Source: Marinobacter salexigens
GTDB taxonomy: Bacteria; Pseudomonadota; Gammaproteobacteria; Pseudomonadales; Oleiphilaceae
Assembly: GCF_002806945.1 (NCBI RefSeq)
Contig: NZ_NIHC01000003.1
Location: 310,001-374,000, forward strand
DNA length: 64,000 nt
Reading direction: 5' to 3'
Shown piece by piece: positions 53,101 to 62,234 of the stretch. A program made the position numbers and the translations under genes. Position 1 is the stretch's first letter; the number at the start of each line of letters is the position of its first letter. The notes below the pieces were generated by a model. The model was not told the origin of the DNA. It saw only the letters and a list, made by a program, of their open reading frames with translations, and did not search any database.

Positions 53101-53315
53101 AAAAAGAAGCCAGCCTTTTGATATGTTCCTCAAAAGTTAGCACAGACTGGCGGATCTTGAAGGTTAATTGCGGGACATGATGGTGGCGTTGGTCAGCGCA
53201 GCATCCGCTTCTTTGCGCAGTTAAGCCCTGCGCAGATAGATCTGAGAGCGTCTATACTCTGTATGGACTTTATTGACAGTTGTGATTTGTGAAGGTGTTC
53301 AGGAGACAAAATACA

Positions 53316-54068
53316 ATGCGATTACTGATGGCCGCCATGCTGGCAGCGATAGCGTTTTCAGCGGCTGCACAGCAAGGTACCGAGACAGTTCGTGCATTGA
53401 CAGTAACAGTAGGTGCCAACCATGCGCCGCCTTACCGGATTATTCAGGGCAGCAGTCCCTCGGGTCTTTACGTGGAGATCTTTAAGGAGATCACGGACCG
53501 GCTCGGCTGGAAAGCGCATTACAGGGAAGTGCCCTTTCGCAGAGTGCTGAAACTGGTCCAGCAGGGTGAGGTGGACCTTATGCTGGGTGCCCGGGAAACT
53601 CCCGAAAGAGAAAAATATATGGCCTTCGTTGCTCCGGCTTTCCCGGCGGATCGCCGATTGTTTCTGTACTTTGATGAGGCGAACCGCATTGAGCGCTATT
53701 CGGATCTTTATGGTAAAACCATTGGGGTTCTTGAGGGCTCTACTTACTTCAGGCGTTTTGATAGCGATGAACAGTTACGTAAAGAGCCCGCGCCTCGGTA
53801 TGAGAATTTGATGTGGATGATGGAGAGAGGTCGGGTGGATGTTGTGGTGGTGCCTGAACTCATTGGCATCTACACGTTAGGTAAGCTTGGTATGCCGGTG
53901 AATGTGTCTCCGTTTTTCATGCCTGGAGAACGCTCATGGATAGCAGTTGCCAAAACCTCACCGGTTTTGGAATATGCAGATGACATAAGGGCTGCTCTAA
54001 AACTGGTAAAGACAGAGGGTATATATGAAGATCTGGTATTAAAGTACATGGATCAGTACGCACAGTGA
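53316..54068 (+). CDS. Periplasmic solute-binding protein, SBP_bac_3 family (copy 1)
   Basis: The 250-residue protein has a signal peptide (about 1-19, ending SAAAQ) and the two-lobed family 3 binding-protein fold: APPYRIIQGSSPSGLYVEIFKE at the start, VDLMLGARETPERE, and a hinge-region GKTIGVLEGSTYFRRF. Family 3 proteins usually bind amino acids or related molecules for ABC transport. No permease or ATPase gene follows, so it may feed a distant transporter or a sensor. ATG 53316 has AGGAG ten bases upstream. A related gene follows after 69 bp. Confidence 0.87.
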   Translation: MRLLMAAMLAAIAFSAAAQQGTETVRALTVTVGANHAPPYRIIQGSSPSGLYVEIFKEITDRLGWKAHYREVPFRRVLKLVQQGEVDLMLGARETPEREKYMAFVAPAFPADRRLFLYFDEANRIERYSDLYGKTIGVLEGSTYFRRFDSDEQLRKEPAPRYENLMWMMERGRVDVVVVPELIGIYTLGKLGMPVNVSPFFMPGERSWIAVAKTSPVLEYADDIRAALKLVKTEGIYEDLVLKYMDQYAQ

Positions 54069-54137
54069 TGTTAGATAGCAAGCCGGGCCTTGTTAATGCC
54101 CCCGGCCGGTATAAATGGCTTGATACCAGGGAGCAGT

Positions 54138-54968
54138 ATGGTCATTCACGTTTTTGCCCATAAAATAAAGATACGTACTGTCTTTGTCAGAATGTTCACT
54201 TTGCTGCTAACGCTTATGGTTATCGGTAAAGTCGGAGCGGCGGATGCGCCCAATTGCAAAAAACTGACCGCAAGCGGTAATCCGGAGTATCCACCATTGC
54301 TATGGGCAGATCCCGGAGTGCCAGAACATCTCACGGGAGCAGTCACTGCGTTGCTGGGAGAGATTCTTGAATCCCTTGGGGTTGAGCTTGAGGTCGAGAA
54401 CCTCGGGTCTTGGGCGCGGGTTCAGCGCCTGGCCAAGATCGGCGAACTGGATATGGTTGCCGGCGCCTTCATAACCTCTGAGCGCATCCGGCACATGGAC
54501 TACCTTCTGCCGCCGTTTACCAATCTGGCTGCGTCCATTTGGGTGCCTAAAGGTAAGGCATTCGAGTACCGCCACTGGCCCGATTTGCAGGGCAAGCGGG
54601 GAGGCACGCTGATCAACAATAGCTTTGGACAGGGTTTCGACCGCTATGCAGAAGAGAACTTGCAAATTGTTGGTGTGCGAACCATCGAGCAGTCTTTTGA
54701 AATGGCAAATGCCGGGCGTATAGATTACGTTCTGTATGAGCGATTACAGGGGCAGGTAAAGTTACAGCGCCTGGGGCTGGCAGATGAATTTGTAGCCTTG
54801 GATGTACCTGTCAGCAAAGAGGGGCTGTTCTTTACGTTTTCCAAGAGTTCAAGCTGCAATACGTTTGAGTTCCGAGAGCGCATTGCAGATCGTCTGTATA
54901 CCGCGATTCATGCAGGTCGTCTGGATGAGCTTATAAGCGAATACACGGCCCGTTACCTGTCTCTTTAG
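54138..54968 (+). CDS. Periplasmic solute-binding protein, SBP_bac_3-like (copy 2)
   Basis: The 276-residue protein has an N-terminal hydrophobic export segment (about 15-34, ending VGAADA) and an SBP_bac_3-like body with VTALLGEILESLGVELEVEN, LDMVAGAFITSERIRHMDY and a hinge GKRGGTLINNSFGQGF. It is only distantly similar to copy 1. A cysteine near residue 39 and one late (SSCNTF) could form a disulfide. ATG 54138 follows GGGAG; an in-frame start at 54090 is less likely. It has no transporter partner. A thioesterase gene follows after 51 bp. Confidence 0.78.
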   Translation: MVIHVFAHKIKIRTVFVRMFTLLLTLMVIGKVGAADAPNCKKLTASGNPEYPPLLWADPGVPEHLTGAVTALLGEILESLGVELEVENLGSWARVQRLAKIGELDMVAGAFITSERIRHMDYLLPPFTNLAASIWVPKGKAFEYRHWPDLQGKRGGTLINNSFGQGFDRYAEENLQIVGVRTIEQSFEMANAGRIDYVLYERLQGQVKLQRLGLADEFVALDVPVSKEGLFFTFSKSSSCNTFEFRERIADRLYTAIHAGRLDELISEYTARYLSL

Positions 54969-55019
54969 CCTAAATGTTTTTGGGACAATTCACTCAACCA
55001 GTCAGAGAGTTTAATCAGT

Positions 55020-55445
55020 ATGGCTATCTGGACCCGTACACCGGATCTTGAGCATTTGGCCAAGGCCAGTGCAAACACCGCAGTCACCCACATGGGCATC
55101 GAATACACTGAAATTGGAGATGATTATGTGACCGGCCGCATGCCGGTTGATGAGCGCACGGTTCAACCGTTTGGCATTTTACATGGAGGTGCTTCGGTGG
55201 TTCTGGCGGAAACGCTGGGAAGCATGGCTGCAAATTGCTGCCTGAAAGATCCCGACACCGTTGCGGTAGGGCTTGAAGTCAATGCCAACCACATACGCCC
55301 TGTTACCAAGGGCTGGGTGTATGGAACAGCCAGGCCCCTGCATATTGGAAGTACGACCCAGGTGTGGGAAATTCGCATGTCGAACGAAGAGGGTAAAACC
55401 ACCTGCATTTCGCGCCTGACAATGGCCGTTACGCGACGGCCCTAG
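55020..55445 (+). CDS. Hotdog-fold acyl-CoA thioesterase (PaaI/YdiI type)
   Basis: The 141-residue hotdog protein has the PaaI/YdiI signature FGILHGGASVVLAETLGSMA, in which the Glu after the helix start is the catalytic base, and the strand VGLEVNANHIRP. YdiI/MenI-type enzymes hydrolyse aromatic or fatty acyl-CoA esters such as 1,4-dihydroxy-2-naphthoyl-CoA. The substrate is not determined by context. ATG 55020 lacks a strong ribosome-binding site. It converges on the diguanylate cyclase gene with a 19-bp gap. Confidence 0.88.
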   Translation: MAIWTRTPDLEHLAKASANTAVTHMGIEYTEIGDDYVTGRMPVDERTVQPFGILHGGASVVLAETLGSMAANCCLKDPDTVAVGLEVNANHIRPVTKGWVYGTARPLHIGSTTQVWEIRMSNEEGKTTCISRLTMAVTRRP

Positions 55446-55464
55446 GCGCTCCAGGAGCGTTACC

Positions 55465-56481
55465 TCAGGTCTTGTCTGGAGTGGCGCTTCCGAACTCCCG
55501 GAAGAGGTGTAATCTGTTTCGGCCTTTGGCTTTGGAGAGGTACATGGCTTCATCGGCCCGCGACAGCAGTGCCTCCAGGCGGTCATCATCTGCCGACAGA
55601 ATGGCGACACCGAAACTGGCGGTTGGTTTGAGCTCTGTTGCTTTATAGAGAACCTTGAGCTCCTGAAGCGTTGTACGCAGCCGCTCCGCCAGTTCCATGG
55701 CCTGGTCCTGAGGGGTGTCGGGCAGTAGCACGGCAAATTCTTCGCCTCCGATGCGTGCGGCTATGTCGGATTCCCGCACTCTTGCCCGGAGCATGCTACC
55801 CACCTCCCGGAGTACCGCATCTCCGGCCTCATGGCCGTGGTTGTCGTTGGTTTGTTTGAAATGATCCAGATCAAACATGATCGCAGAGACAGGCGTGTTG
55901 CGCCGTCGCGCCTGCTTCAGAAGCTGCCCCCCAAACTGGAAAAAAGCTCTGCGGTTATTCAGCAGTGTCAGCTCGTCCTGCAGGGAGGCCTTTTCTGCTT
56001 TTTGCTGAGCATCTTTCAGGGCAACTTCCATTTTTTTCCGGTCGGTAATATCGGTGGCGATTTCCAGGCGAACCAAACGCCCGTCAGTCCACCTGATCGC
56101 CTGATCCCTGCACTGGTACCAGTGCTTATCTACTGTGTTCTGAAATTCCCATACATGGATGCCGGTGGCATTGCCGGAACTGTCAATTAACAGGTGGTTT
56201 GTGCAGAAGTTGCAGGGGCCATCGGCATTTTGCAGAACTTGCCAGCACTTTTGGCCTTGTCGGATATTGTTGCCCATTGCATTTCGGCCATAAGCATTCA
56301 TATACAGCAGTTCATGCGTTTCGAAGTCTGCCACGTATACCATGGCGTCAAGATTATCGAGAATCGTCTGGAGCCCTGCATCAGCGCCCGACACTGCAGT
56401 AGCCGCAGGCTCCGCAGAGTCGGGATCAATACCCCGCACAGGAATGGTGTAGTCGCTTTTACCAGTAGTCATTGGCGTCAT
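55465..56481 (-). CDS. Diguanylate cyclase with cysteine-containing PAS domain
   Basis: The 338-residue protein has a PAS domain (about 40-155) and a GGDEF domain (about 170-330). The active loop is RIGGEEFAV, with an RxxD inhibitory site (RESD) five residues before it. The PAS domain carries KCWQVLQNADGPCNFC, a CxxxxxxxxxPCxxC arrangement found in a group of PAS domains and suited to redox or metal sensing. ATG 56481 is preferred since earlier starts overlap the rhodanese gene. It is probably transcribed with the rhodanese gene 32 bp upstream. Confidence 0.88.
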   Translation of the reverse strand: MTPMTTGKSDYTIPVRGIDPDSAEPAATAVSGADAGLQTILDNLDAMVYVADFETHELLYMNAYGRNAMGNNIRQGQKCWQVLQNADGPCNFCTNHLLIDSSGNATGIHVWEFQNTVDKHWYQCRDQAIRWTDGRLVRLEIATDITDRKKMEVALKDAQQKAEKASLQDELTLLNNRRAFFQFGGQLLKQARRRNTPVSAIMFDLDHFKQTNDNHGHEAGDAVLREVGSMLRARVRESDIAARIGGEEFAVLLPDTPQDQAMELAERLRTTLQELKVLYKATELKPTASFGVAILSADDDRLEALLSRADEAMYLSKAKGRNRLHLFREFGSATPDKT

Positions 56482-56513
56482 ATTATCGGGGTATTGGTCC
56501 AGTATAGCAACGT

Positions 56514-56894
56514 TTAGTCGAAGGCCGGCAGTTCCCGTTTGGTTATTGGTTTTCCAGCCTCCTGCCAAGCATCAAACCCACCCTCAATGGACTGCACGTG
56601 CAGGTAACCCATTTCCTTAAGGGCTTTCGCACACAGCGCTGAGCGGCCTGAGTTTTTGCAATAAAGCACGATTTTCATATCCCGGTTTGCCAGCGCCGGG
56701 TCGTTGCTGAATTTAAATTCCAACAAGCCCCGGGAAACGTTTGTGGAGTGAGGAATGTGGCTTTGCCGATATTCATCGCCATCGCGAACATCCAGCAGCA
56801 GGTCTGCGGCTTGAATAGCGCTGTCGGCTTCTTCCAGGGCAATTTCCTGAATTTCTTGCCTTGCTTCTGCAACAAAATCCTGCGCGCTTTTCAT
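56514..56894 (-). CDS. Rhodanese-domain sulfurtransferase
   Basis: The 126-residue single-domain rhodanese has the active-site loop CKNSGR with Cys79 as the persulfide-carrying residue, preceded by LLLDVRDGDEYRQSHIPHS, the conserved CH2 motif. It may transfer sulfane sulfur or act in redox signalling. The ribosome-binding site is AAGGAGAA. Together with the downstream diguanylate cyclase, whose PAS domain has a cysteine cluster, it might form a sulfur- or redox-linked signalling pair, but this is only inference. Divergent from rarD. Confidence 0.88.
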   Translation of the reverse strand: MKSAQDFVAEARQEIQEIALEEADSAIQAADLLLDVRDGDEYRQSHIPHSTNVSRGLLEFKFSNDPALANRDMKIVLYCKNSGRSALCAKALKEMGYLHVQSIEGGFDAWQEAGKPITKRELPAFD

Positions 56895-57007
56895 AACAGG
56901 TTCTCCTTACTATATGAGTATTTGGTCAGACTAAGACATATTACCAAGGTGCGTAACCCTTCAGGTATGTTAAATTCATTAGCAAAGCATGATAAGGAAG
57001 CTATTTA

Positions 57008-57898
57008 ATGGCCCTGCCGGAAACCAGTAAAGGCGTTGCATACGGTTTGTCTGCCTACATTATGTGGGGTTGTTTTCCGCTCTATTTTGCGTTGTTTGAA
57101 GGCGTGCCAGCTTGGGAAGTGGTGATTCACCGTGTGTTGTGGTCCTGTGTGTTTCTGGCGGTGATTGTTACCTTCATGAAGCGTTGGCCGCCAGTAAAAG
57201 CGGCGTTGGCGCAGCCTTCCCGGCTAGGGTATGTGCTTGGTTGTGCCGTGCTTATCGCGGTGAACTGGGGTGTGTACATTTATGCCGTTGAGAGCCGGCA
57301 GGTACTGCAAGCCAGCCTTGGTTACTTTCTTACACCTCTGGTGAATGTCGGGTTGGGCATGCTGGTGCTGAAGGAGAGTATTTCCCGGCTTCAAATAGTG
57401 GCCGTGGTGCTGGCAACCATCGCAATTCTATATCAGCTGTTTCTACTCGGCGTAGTGCCCTGGATAACCCTGGTATTGGCGTTCAGTTTCGGAACCTATG
57501 GCTTGCTTCGCAAACAAGTAGCTTTGGACGGACTTTCCGGCTTGTTTGTGGAGACCCTTCTGCTGTTGCCCGTTGGTCTTCTTGCGCTCTCGGCGCTCAG
57601 CTACGCCGGGGTGTCCCACTTCGGGGAGGGCACCGCGACCACACTCCTGCTGATGTCCAGTGGCATAGTTACCGCAGTGCCTCTGCTTGCCTTTGCCGGC
57701 GCGGCCCGCAGATTGCGCCTTTCGACCGTCGGCTTTCTGATGTACATCAATCCATCGATCCAGTTTCTGATCGCGCTACTGGTGTTCAGCGAGCCACTGA
57801 GTTCGGAAAAGTTAACGAGCTTTGTGATGATCTGGATAGCGCTGGGGATTTATTCCTGGTCGGCTTGGTCGGGGCGCAGCAAGCCGGCAGCAGCATGA
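57008..57898 (+). CDS. rarD: EamA-family transporter RarD
   Basis: The 296-residue inner-membrane protein has ten hydrophobic segments in two EamA halves. N-terminal GVAYGLSAYIMWGCFPLYFALF and WEVVIHRVLWSC are typical of RarD, named for chloramphenicol sensitivity but of unknown physiological substrate. The ribosome-binding site is AAGGAAG. It converges on the LysR gene with a 3-bp gap. Confidence 0.92.
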   Translation: MALPETSKGVAYGLSAYIMWGCFPLYFALFEGVPAWEVVIHRVLWSCVFLAVIVTFMKRWPPVKAALAQPSRLGYVLGCAVLIAVNWGVYIYAVESRQVLQASLGYFLTPLVNVGLGMLVLKESISRLQIVAVVLATIAILYQLFLLGVVPWITLVLAFSFGTYGLLRKQVALDGLSGLFVETLLLLPVGLLALSALSYAGVSHFGEGTATTLLLMSSGIVTAVPLLAFAGAARRLRLSTVGFLMYINPSIQFLIALLVFSEPLSSEKLTSFVMIWIALGIYSWSAWSGRSKPAAA

Positions 57899-57901
57899 TG
57901 C

Positions 57902-58783
57902 CTATTCCATTGTTTCCAGGTACTGTGCCAACTCTTCCGCCAGCCAGCCCACAACCGCCCCGCCCTGTGCCTGTTCCGATTCCAGTGCGCTGAACACTTT
58001 CCACCAACGTGCGCTACGGTGGCGAACAATCTTGAGTTTCTCCTGTTTCAGGGCATCCGCTATCAACGGTAGGGGTAAGTCTGCCCAGCCGGCGCCATCA
58101 ATCACCGCATCCCGAATCAGCTCATACATGGTGAAGGCCAGGTAATTGGCGGTTTCCGGAGACTCGGCTTCCAGTCGGTCGTTTTGCATAAAAGCCAGCG
58201 TGACTTCGGTATAACTAATGAGATCGTCCTGAGTAACCCGTTTGAGCTGGCTCAGGGGATGATCCGGGGCGGCAACCGTCAGCATGCGCACATCGGCAAG
58301 TTCCCGGAACCATTGATAGCCTTCACTCACCAATGCAGGCATAAGGCCGTAGGCTACATCCACAGACTGGTTCTTAACCAGCGGTGGCAGTTCCCGGGGC
58401 GTGCTGAGATACACGGAAAGACTGGTCTGGGGAAAGCGGATCTTGAGCCGGCGCAGCAGGTCTCGCCATACGGGCTCTGGAATGGAGTCGTCCCGGGCTA
58501 TACGCAAAACCGACTCGGCACCGCTGAGGTGGTGCTGGCAGCGTGCGACAATCTGGCTGGCGGCCTGATCAAATCGACGGCAGTCCGTAACGATAGCGTG
58601 GCCGATGGTCGTTAGCTGCAATTGGTTGCCACTGCGCTCGAACAACGCCACTCCCAGCTCGTCTTCCAGCGCCGCCAGGGCCGTGCTTACGGTGGTGCGG
58701 CTGCGGTTAAGCTCCCGGGCCGCTGCAGCTATGGAGCCATGGCGAACCACAGTCAGAAACACTTTGATTTGTGAGGTTTTCAA
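57902..58783 (-). CDS. LysR-family transcriptional regulator
   Basis: The 293-residue regulator has an N-terminal winged helix-turn-helix (GSIAAAARELNRSRTTVSTALAAL-type region, residues 16-40) and a LysR effector domain. The start is placed at TTG 58783 because AGGAG is six bases upstream and the resulting length and N-terminus (MKTSQIKVFLTVVRHG) match the family; in-frame starts up to 58957 would add non-homologous residues and overlap the divergent gene. It may control the CDF-like gene that begins 94 bp away on the other strand. Confidence 0.88.
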   Translation of the reverse strand: MKTSQIKVFLTVVRHGSIAAAARELNRSRTTVSTALAALEDELGVALFERSGNQLQLTTIGHAIVTDCRRFDQAASQIVARCQHHLSGAESVLRIARDDSIPEPVWRDLLRRLKIRFPQTSLSVYLSTPRELPPLVKNQSVDVAYGLMPALVSEGYQWFRELADVRMLTVAAPDHPLSQLKRVTQDDLISYTEVTLAFMQNDRLEAESPETANYLAFTMYELIRDAVIDGAGWADLPLPLIADALKQEKLKIVRHRSARWWKVFSALESEQAQGGAVVGWLAEELAQYLETME

Positions 58784-58877
58784 AAAAAGCTCCTGTTCCG
58801 ACGGTTTTTCCGTCGCTGGCTGACTCACGCTGTCAGCTATACAGCGATAATATGCCGGTAACTTACGGGAGATCAAA

Positions 58878-59747
58878 ATGTTTAAGTTTATAGCGCGGGA
58901 AAACATGGCGCTGAGTTTGTCTGCGGTAGCCGCGGGCCTGTTTGCTCTGGCCGGCATTACCTGGGGTTTGTGGATTGATTCGCTGGTTATTTTATTCGAC
59001 GGCGCCTATTCATTAGTCAGCCTGCTGCTGTCGCTCCTGTCGTTGTACGCGGCGCGCATTGTACGCCGCCCGGCCAGCAAGGAGTATCCGTTCGGCCGGG
59101 GTGCGGTTGAGCCCCTGGTGATTGCCATCAAGGGGATGGTGATTACGCTGGTGTGTGTGCTGTCTTTGGCTTCTGCCATTGCCGCGGTGTTTGAGGGTGG
59201 CCGTGCTGTCAGTGCCGACAAGGCGTTGGTGTTTGCCGCTGTGAGTGTTCTTGGGTGTGCCGCCGTTTGGGTTTACCTGAAGTGGGCCGAGCGTCGGGAA
59301 GCTTCCGGATTGCTTGTGGCCGAGCAGAAGCAATGGTTTATGGATTCTGTTCTCAGTGCCGCGGTGTTGATGGGGTTTGGCATTGCCTGGTGGTTGGAGC
59401 AGGGCAGTTTGTCGGTATGGGCGGTGTACGCAGACCCGCTAATGATGATCGTAATATCAGCCTATTTCATACTGGTCCCCGTGAAAATGACGGTGGGTGC
59501 CGTGCGCGAGTTATTACTGGCAGCACCGCCGGCAGAGGTTGTGGAGGAGGTTCACGAAGCCCTCAGTTCTGTCGGGTTGGCACCGGAACAGGTGAAAATG
59601 GTCAAGGTTGGACCTAACCTGATGATGGAAATCAGCCTGCCGGCCAACTGGTCGGGGCGCTCGGATCGCCTTAAGTGGCGTCTTTTAAGGCGTCTTGTGG
59701 ACCTTCCGGTTCGGCCGGCGATTTTCATTCGCAGCCTGGTCAGTTAA
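58878..59747 (+). CDS. Cation-diffusion-facilitator-like membrane protein
   Basis: The 289-residue protein has the CDF plan: five or six membrane segments and a C-terminal cytosolic domain (about 205-289). EYPFGRGAVEPL after the second or third helix matches the conserved YPYG-like CDF motif. The usual zinc-site residues are altered: the helix-5 HxxxD reads QWFMD (Gln in place of His), and the helix-2 DxxxD reads DGAYS. Transport of Zn2+ in the normal way is therefore doubtful. The ribosome-binding site is GGGAGATC. Confidence 0.8.
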   Translation: MFKFIARENMALSLSAVAAGLFALAGITWGLWIDSLVILFDGAYSLVSLLLSLLSLYAARIVRRPASKEYPFGRGAVEPLVIAIKGMVITLVCVLSLASAIAAVFEGGRAVSADKALVFAAVSVLGCAAVWVYLKWAERREASGLLVAEQKQWFMDSVLSAAVLMGFGIAWWLEQGSLSVWAVYADPLMMIVISAYFILVPVKMTVGAVRELLLAAPPAEVVEEVHEALSSVGLAPEQVKMVKVGPNLMMEISLPANWSGRSDRLKWRLLRRLVDLPVRPAIFIRSLVS

Positions 59748-59874
59748 CTTGGGCCACGCCTGGTTATTGAACCATGGGTAACAACGCTTGGCGTTGGGGG
59801 GAATCACGGGCTAGTATTGCAGATGTCTGAATGACCACAATGAGATCAATCAAAAACGATAAATGGTGCTAATA

Positions 59875-60942
59875 ATGATGACTCGTCTTTTCAGAATGGC
59901 AGCGGTAACGCTGTTGTTTTCTGTTAGTTCGCTTGGCGTTGCAGCGGATAACTACACCCTTCGACTGGCGCAAACCTGGGGGCCTAACTCGCCGATTCTT
60001 GGTGAAACCACTGAAAATATGGCCCAAATGGCCGAAGAAATGTCGGGCGGCCGTCTTAAAATCCGTATCGACAGCTCCAACAAGCACAAGGCACCTTTCG
60101 GTATTTTCGACCTGGTTCGCAACGGCCAGTACGATATGGGTCATACGGCCTCTTATTATTATAAGGGCACAATCCCCAATGCCATGTACTTCACCACAAT
60201 ACCGTTTGGCCTGATTGCACCGGAAATGTATGCCTGGTTCTACCACGATGAAGGCATGGAGCTGATGCAGAGGGTTTATGAACCATTCGGCCTGCTGTCT
60301 TTCCCGGGCGGCAATACCGGTAACCAGATGGGTGGTTGGTTCAACAAGGAAATCAACTCCGTAGCGGATCTCAAGGGCTTGAAAATGCGCACCCCGGGTT
60401 TTGCAGGCGAAGTAATGGCGGAACTCGGCGTTGCGGTAACCAACCTGCCTCCCGGAGAGCTTTATACTGCACTTGAGCGCGGCACAGTTGATGCCGTTGA
60501 GTGGGTAGGGCCTGCGCTCGACTTTCCTATGGGTTTCCACCAGATCGCCAAGTATTACTACTCAGGCTGGCAGGAGCCGGGCGCGGAAGTACAGTTTCTG
60601 ATTAACGAAAAAAGCTGGAACAAACTGCCAGAAGACCTGCAGGCAATCTTGCGTATCGCGATGCGTACCGCGGCTTATGATATGTATATTCAAACCACGC
60701 ACGAAAGCGGCGTAGCTTGGGATCGCATGAAAGAAGACTATCCGGACGTAACGCACAAGACCTTCCCACCGGAAGTTATTGATGCGATGCGCGATGCGAC
60801 CAACAAACTGTTAGCTGAGGCATCGGAAAAAGACGAGCTGGCAAAGGAAATTATTGACTCCCATTTCGGCTACCTGAAACAGGTTCGCCAGTGGACGAAC
60901 ATTTCAGATAAGGCGTATCTGAACAGTATTGCTACCGACTGA
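59875..60942 (+). CDS. TRAP transporter substrate-binding protein, DctP family (orphan)
   Basis: The 355-residue periplasmic protein has a signal peptide (about 1-24, ending GVAADNYTL) and the DctP fold: LRLAQTWGPNSPILGETTENMAQ, PGGNTGNQMGGWFNKEI with the Arg-dependent pocket region MRTPGFAGEVM, and ERGTVDAVEWVGPALD. Such proteins bind carboxylates or related acids. No DctQ/DctM membrane genes are adjacent; a polyamine ABC operon follows instead. Start candidates are ATG 59875, 59878 or 59863. It is followed by a strong hairpin at 60956-60985. Confidence 0.92.
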   Translation: MMTRLFRMAAVTLLFSVSSLGVAADNYTLRLAQTWGPNSPILGETTENMAQMAEEMSGGRLKIRIDSSNKHKAPFGIFDLVRNGQYDMGHTASYYYKGTIPNAMYFTTIPFGLIAPEMYAWFYHDEGMELMQRVYEPFGLLSFPGGNTGNQMGGWFNKEINSVADLKGLKMRTPGFAGEVMAELGVAVTNLPPGELYTALERGTVDAVEWVGPALDFPMGFHQIAKYYYSGWQEPGAEVQFLINEKSWNKLPEDLQAILRIAMRTAAYDMYIQTTHESGVAWDRMKEDYPDVTHKTFPPEVIDAMRDATNKLLAEASEKDELAKEIIDSHFGYLKQVRQWTNISDKAYLNSIATD

Positions 60943-60955
60943 CCCCCCGCCGTCT

Positions 60956-60985
60956 GCACCCTGGCTGCTGTGCAAGCCAGGGTGC
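60956..60985 (+). terminator. Terminator-like hairpin after the DctP gene
   Basis: GCACCCTGGCT (60956-60966) pairs perfectly with AGCCAGGGTGC (60975-60985) around an 8-base loop. It is 14 bp after the stop codon. No U-tract follows (GCTCATT), so termination would be weak or factor-assisted. Confidence 0.6.
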
Positions 60986-61097
60986 GCTCATTGCCGAACA
61001 ACCCTCTGAACTGTAGTGCGAAAATCCCGCACTTCCCTTTTTATGCGGCGTAGTTTCTGAAAAAATGCGCGGCTATCTTGATCTTTAGGCAGGGCTG

Positions 61098-62234
61098 ATG
61101 ACTAAGACACTCCTATCGCTGAGCGGCATCAGCAAGCAGTTTGATGGCAAGGCCGTACTGGATGAACTCAGCCTTACGATTGGTGATGGCGAGTTCATAA
61201 CCCTTTTGGGCCCTTCCGGCTGTGGTAAAACCACCTTGTTGCGCATGATGGCGGGGTTTGAACATCCAGACGAAGGCACCGTTACCCTGTCGGGCGTTGA
61301 TATCACCCTGACGCCACCTGAAAGCCGCCCGCTTAATACCGTATTCCAGAACTACGCGTTGTTCCCCCACATGACGGTGTTCGACAATGTGGCCTACGGT
61401 CTGAAAATGGAAAAACGGCCGAAAGCTGAAATAGCTGAGCGAGTTGAAGAAGCTCTGGCGATGGTGCAGTTGGAAGACTTTACCAAACGCAAACCGCATC
61501 AGCTTTCCGGCGGCCAGCAGCAGCGCGTTGCCATTGCCCGGGCAGTGGTCAAACGGCCGAAAATGCTGTTGCTGGATGAGCCTCTCTCTGCCCTGGACTA
61601 CAAATTACGCCGCACAATGCAGGTGGAGCTAAAACGCTTGCAGCGGGAGCTGGGCATAACCTTCGTGTTCGTCACCCACGATCAGGAAGAAGCGCTGTCC
61701 ATGTCTGATCGAATTGTGGTACTCAAAGACGGGCAGATCCAGCAGCTAGGCACACCTCGCGAAGTCTATGAGCGCCCGGCGAATGTGTTTACGGCACGCT
61801 TTGTGGGCCAGACCAACTTTTTCCCTGGCCGGGTGACGAAAATCGAGGGCGAGCGTATCAGTGTGAATGTGTTTGGCCTGAACCGTGACCTGCGCAAACC
61901 ATCGTTCCGTGTTGCCATGAATCAATCACTGCACGTGTTACTGCGCCCGGAAGATATACGCGTGCTCGCGCCGGATGATACCGAAGGCGTGGCCGGCAAG
62001 ATTGTTGAGCGCAACTACAAAGGCAGCACCCTGGATTCGGTGATTGAACTGGAAGACGGCAGCCAGGTAATGGCCAGCGAATTCTTTGATGAAGACGATC
62101 CTGCATTCGATTACAGCATTGGCGAGCGGGTGCGCGTCAGCTGGGTTGATGGCTGGGAATGGTTGCTGGCGGAAGAGGGCGATGAACCACTCACCGACGA
62201 AGAGGAGCTGGCAGCCGATGATGCAGAGCATTAA
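61098..62234 (+). CDS. potA: Polyamine-type ABC transporter ATPase PotA
   Basis: The 378-residue ATPase has Walker [10 protein letters not shown] at 38-46, the Q-loop in [17 protein letters not shown], signature [14 protein letters not shown], Walker [12 protein letters not shown] and switch His in [16 protein letters not shown]-terminal TOBE domain follows (about 240-365). The length and [15 protein letters not shown] are typical of PotA/PotG. The operon order A-B-C-D is that of spermidine/putrescine importers. The acidic tail ([14 protein letters not shown]) is longer than usual. Its stop lies inside the potB coding region (14-17 bp overlap). Confidence 0.93.
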   Translation: MTKTLLSLSGISKQFDGKAVLDELSLTIGDGEFITLLGPSGCGKTTLLRMMAGFEHPDEGTVTLSGVDITLTPPESRPLNTVFQNYALFPHMTVFDNVAYGLKMEKRPKAEIAERVEEALAMVQLEDFTKRKPHQLSGGQQQRVAIARAVVKRPKMLLLDEPLSALDYKLRRTMQVELKRLQRELGITFVFVTHDQEEALSMSDRIVVLKDGQIQQLGTPREVYERPANVFTARFVGQTNFFPGRVTKIEGERISVNVFGLNRDLRKPSFRVAMNQSLHVLLRPEDIRVLAPDDTEGVAGKIVERNYKGSTLDSVIELEDGSQVMASEFFDEDDPAFDYSIGERVRVSWVDGWEWLLAEEGDEPLTDEEELAADDAEH

